A stretch of 32,683 nt of DNA, from positions 1 through 32,683 of the forward strand of contig JADHOC010000033.1 of NCBI GenBank assembly GCA_016779205.1, given 5' to 3'. Below, piece by piece: positions 31,019 through 32,683 of the stretch (within the stretch, counting starts at the first letter, position 1; each line of letters opens with the position of its first letter). Made by a program: the position numbers and the translations under genes. The stretch is from Planctomycetota bacterium (GTDB lineage Bacteria; Planctomycetota; UBA1135; GCA-002686595). The notes under the pieces were generated by a model. The model was not told the DNA's origin. It saw nothing but the letters and a program-made list of their open reading frames with translations, and did not search any database.

Positions 31019-32683
31019 TCAGCGGATGGGCGGCGAGAGCTCCGTGATGGTCGCGCCCGCCTCCTCGTGGAGCACGAGCACCGAGTAGCGCGAGACCGGC
31101 GGGCCCTCGTACCCCGAGACCGAGGCGTAGTCGAAGCGGCCGCGCAGGTCGGTGTACCCGTCCTTGATGAAGCGCACCTCGCCCCCGGCCATACCGTAGA
31201 CCTTCACGTAGGCCTTCGAGATGGGCCCGAGCCCCTCGCGGTCCACCACCCGCAGCTGTCCGTAGCGCTCGAGGCCCTGGACCGTGAGGCGCGAGGAGAA
31301 GTAGGTCCCCCGGCGCGTGATGCCCGCCCCGCGGACCTCGACGAACAGGTTCGACCGCTCCAGATCCGCGGGGAGCGGGATCGACGTCGAGAGGCTCGCC
31401 CCGTCGAGGGAGACCACCTCCACGCGGTTCGGCTCGATCAGGCTCGACTGGCCCACCTCGCCGCGCACGAAGGGGTTGGCGGAGAAGAGGAACTCCACGT
31501 CCATCAGGTGGTAGCGCAGCTCGATCTCGCCGACCCGCTCGTGGGAGATCTTCAGGAGGCTCCCGTCGATCTCGAACTCGAGGATCGGCTCGGTGGCAGC
31601 CAGGGCGTTCTGGGCCGCGTCACGGCCGTCCCCGAGGTCAGCGTCCGTGACCTCACCGCTCTCGATCTCGTCCAGCTGGGCGATGACCCCCTGGAAGCGC
31701 TGCCTCCAACGATCCACCGGGTGATCCACATACCGCGCCGCGACCTCCCTGGCGTGGCCGGTGTCCCCCCGGTAGAAGTCCATGTACGCGGACATGTAGT
31801 CGTATTGCAGCGCCATCTCGACGCCGTCCGGCTGCACCGCGTCGAAGGCGGCGAGCGCCTCCCCGACCCGGTTCTGGAGCAGCAGGTAGTAGGCGAGCTC
31901 CATTCGGTCCGAGCCCGTCATGCCGGTTCCCAGGGTCAGGCGACGCAGGAAGCTCCGGTACTGAGCCGCAAACTCGTCGTTGAGGATCCGTCGCTCGGAG
32001 CCCGCCTCGTGGCTCCGACCCCGGATCAGCGGCTCGAAGGCGAGGTGCTCATAGAGGCCACGGTCCACGGCATCCACCGAGTAGAGCGGTGAGGTGAAGG
32101 GTGCCTGAACGAGCCCGAGGACCCGACCGTTGGTGGAGAGGAAGCGTCGCGTGCCCTCCACGTCCTCCAGCTTGACCGCGTACTGCTCGAGCACCGGAGC
32201 GCTCACCTGCCGCGCAGCCAGCGTGGACGTGACCGCATCGAACGCGCCCCGATCCCCCATGCGCCACGCGATCCTCCCGAGGTCGAGGGTGAGGGGGTTG
32301 CCCGCCTCGAGGAAGGCGACCACCTCCTCGGTCGACCCGTTCTGCGAGATCCAGTCCCAGGTGGACCGGTCCACCTCGGAGAGCTGCTCGACCACGTTCA
32401 GCGACCGGGCCGGCGCCGCCCCGAGCAGGGTTTCGCCCTGACCCGCGTGGACGGGGTAGTCCTGGAACTCGCCCGCCGAGGGGAAGTAGAAGGCCACCTC
32501 GAGGGAGCGGGTCCCGTACGCCGGGAGGGTCACCAGCTCCCCGTTGGTCACACGGTCCCCGTTGACGGGCAGCGCGCCCTCCGGGATCTGCACGAGGGCC
32601 ACCAGCTCCACCGGAGCGGAGGAGGTGTTCGAGAGCACCATGCGGCAGCCGTAGGGCACCCCCACCAGGAACTCCCCGGTGAT
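31019..32683 (-). CDS. C-terminal part of a large protein of unknown function
   Basis: The frame is open to the right edge (ITGEFLVGVPYGCRMVLSN...), so at least 554 residues are seen and the N-terminus is missing. The GTG at 32665 is therefore not a reliable start. Visible parts are a beta-sandwich segment (about the first 90 residues), a long helical repeat region resembling TPR/SEL1 packing (AYYLLLQNRVGEALAAFDAV, YMDFYRGDTGHAREVAARYV), and two C-terminal beta domains. The last of these resembles a carboxypeptidase-regulatory or alpha-2-macroglobulin-type fold (SKAYVKVYGMAGGEVRFIKDGYTDLRGRFDYAS). An exported, surface or periplasmic protein is likely. I do not assign a function. Confidence 0.75.
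   Translation of the reverse strand: MTGEFLVGVPYGCRMVLSNTSSAPVELVALVQIPEGALPVNGDRVTNGELVTLPAYGTRSLEVAFYFPSAGEFQDYPVHAGQGETLLGAAPARSLNVVEQLSEVDRSTWDWISQNGSTEEVVAFLEAGNPLTLDLGRIAWRMGDRGAFDAVTSTLAARQVSAPVLEQYAVKLEDVEGTRRFLSTNGRVLGLVQAPFTSPLYSVDAVDRGLYEHLAFEPLIRGRSHEAGSERRILNDEFAAQYRSFLRRLTLGTGMTGSDRMELAYYLLLQNRVGEALAAFDAVQPDGVEMALQYDYMSAYMDFYRGDTGHAREVAARYVDHPVDRWRQRFQGVIAQLDEIESGEVTDADLGDGRDAAQNALAATEPILEFEIDGSLLKISHERVGEIELRYHLMDVEFLFSANPFVRGEVGQSSLIEPNRVEVVSLDGASLSTSIPLPADLERSNLFVEVRGAGITRRGTYFSSRLTVQGLERYGQLRVVDREGLGPISKAYVKVYGMAGGEVRFIKDGYTDLRGRFDYASVSGYEGPPVSRYSVLVLHEEAGATITELSPPIR

Overview
This 32.7-kb window is a gene-dense, very GC-rich (roughly 70% by eye) stretch of ordinary bacterial chromosome. 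I see no insertion sequence, phage gene, CRISPR array, rRNA or recognisable tRNA. The organism has a Gram-negative envelope: there are many lipobox proteins, a probable outer-membrane barrel and an LpoB/CsgG-type lipoprotein. It also has Hanks-type kinases and a sialate-O-acetylesterase-type hydrolase. This mix best suits Planctomycetota, with Myxococcota or a similar high-GC phylum as the alternative. The assignment is inference; no marker gene here settles it.

Layout. 1-2046: truncated SGNH/SASA hydrolase, barrel-like lipoprotein and exported FKBP isomerase. 2143-9694 (minus): repeat beta-propeller lipoprotein, large S9 peptidase, DUF3299 lipoprotein and an FtsX/MacB-type permease whose ATPase is not adjacent. 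9864-13741: secreted M28 peptidase, ACT-domain protein, mannose-6-phosphate isomerase (minus) and a DUF59 Fe-S assembly protein. 13820-17081 (minus): TPR protein, ATP-dependent PEP carboxykinase and NAD-dependent sugar epimerase. 17222-20323: RimJ acetyltransferase, a hairpin-rich 436-bp gap and a two-gene COG3014/LpoB-like operon. 20601-23775: mutS and a GNAT gene. 23955-28837: a pseudokinase-TPR membrane protein, type II methionine aminopeptidase, a small lipoprotein and an atypical Ser/Thr kinase. 29003-32683: RluA-family pseudouridine synthase, ACP phosphodiesterase, a small unknown protein and the C-terminal part of a large unknown protein cut by the window edge.

Functional themes are housekeeping (mutS, map, rimJ, rluA-type, acpH, DUF59), central carbon and sugar metabolism (pckA, manA, epimerase) and a large exported set (two peptidases, an FKBP and about seven lipoproteins). 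No pathway spans the whole window.

The observations most worth following are: (1) a -10-like hexamer 5-7 nt before the start codon of at least six genes, suggesting widespread leaderless transcription; (2) a kinase-TPR protein that lacks the whole kinase N-lobe and the catalytic residues; (3) a cluster of hairpins at 17936-18152; (4) the permease/DUF3299 pair without an ATPase.
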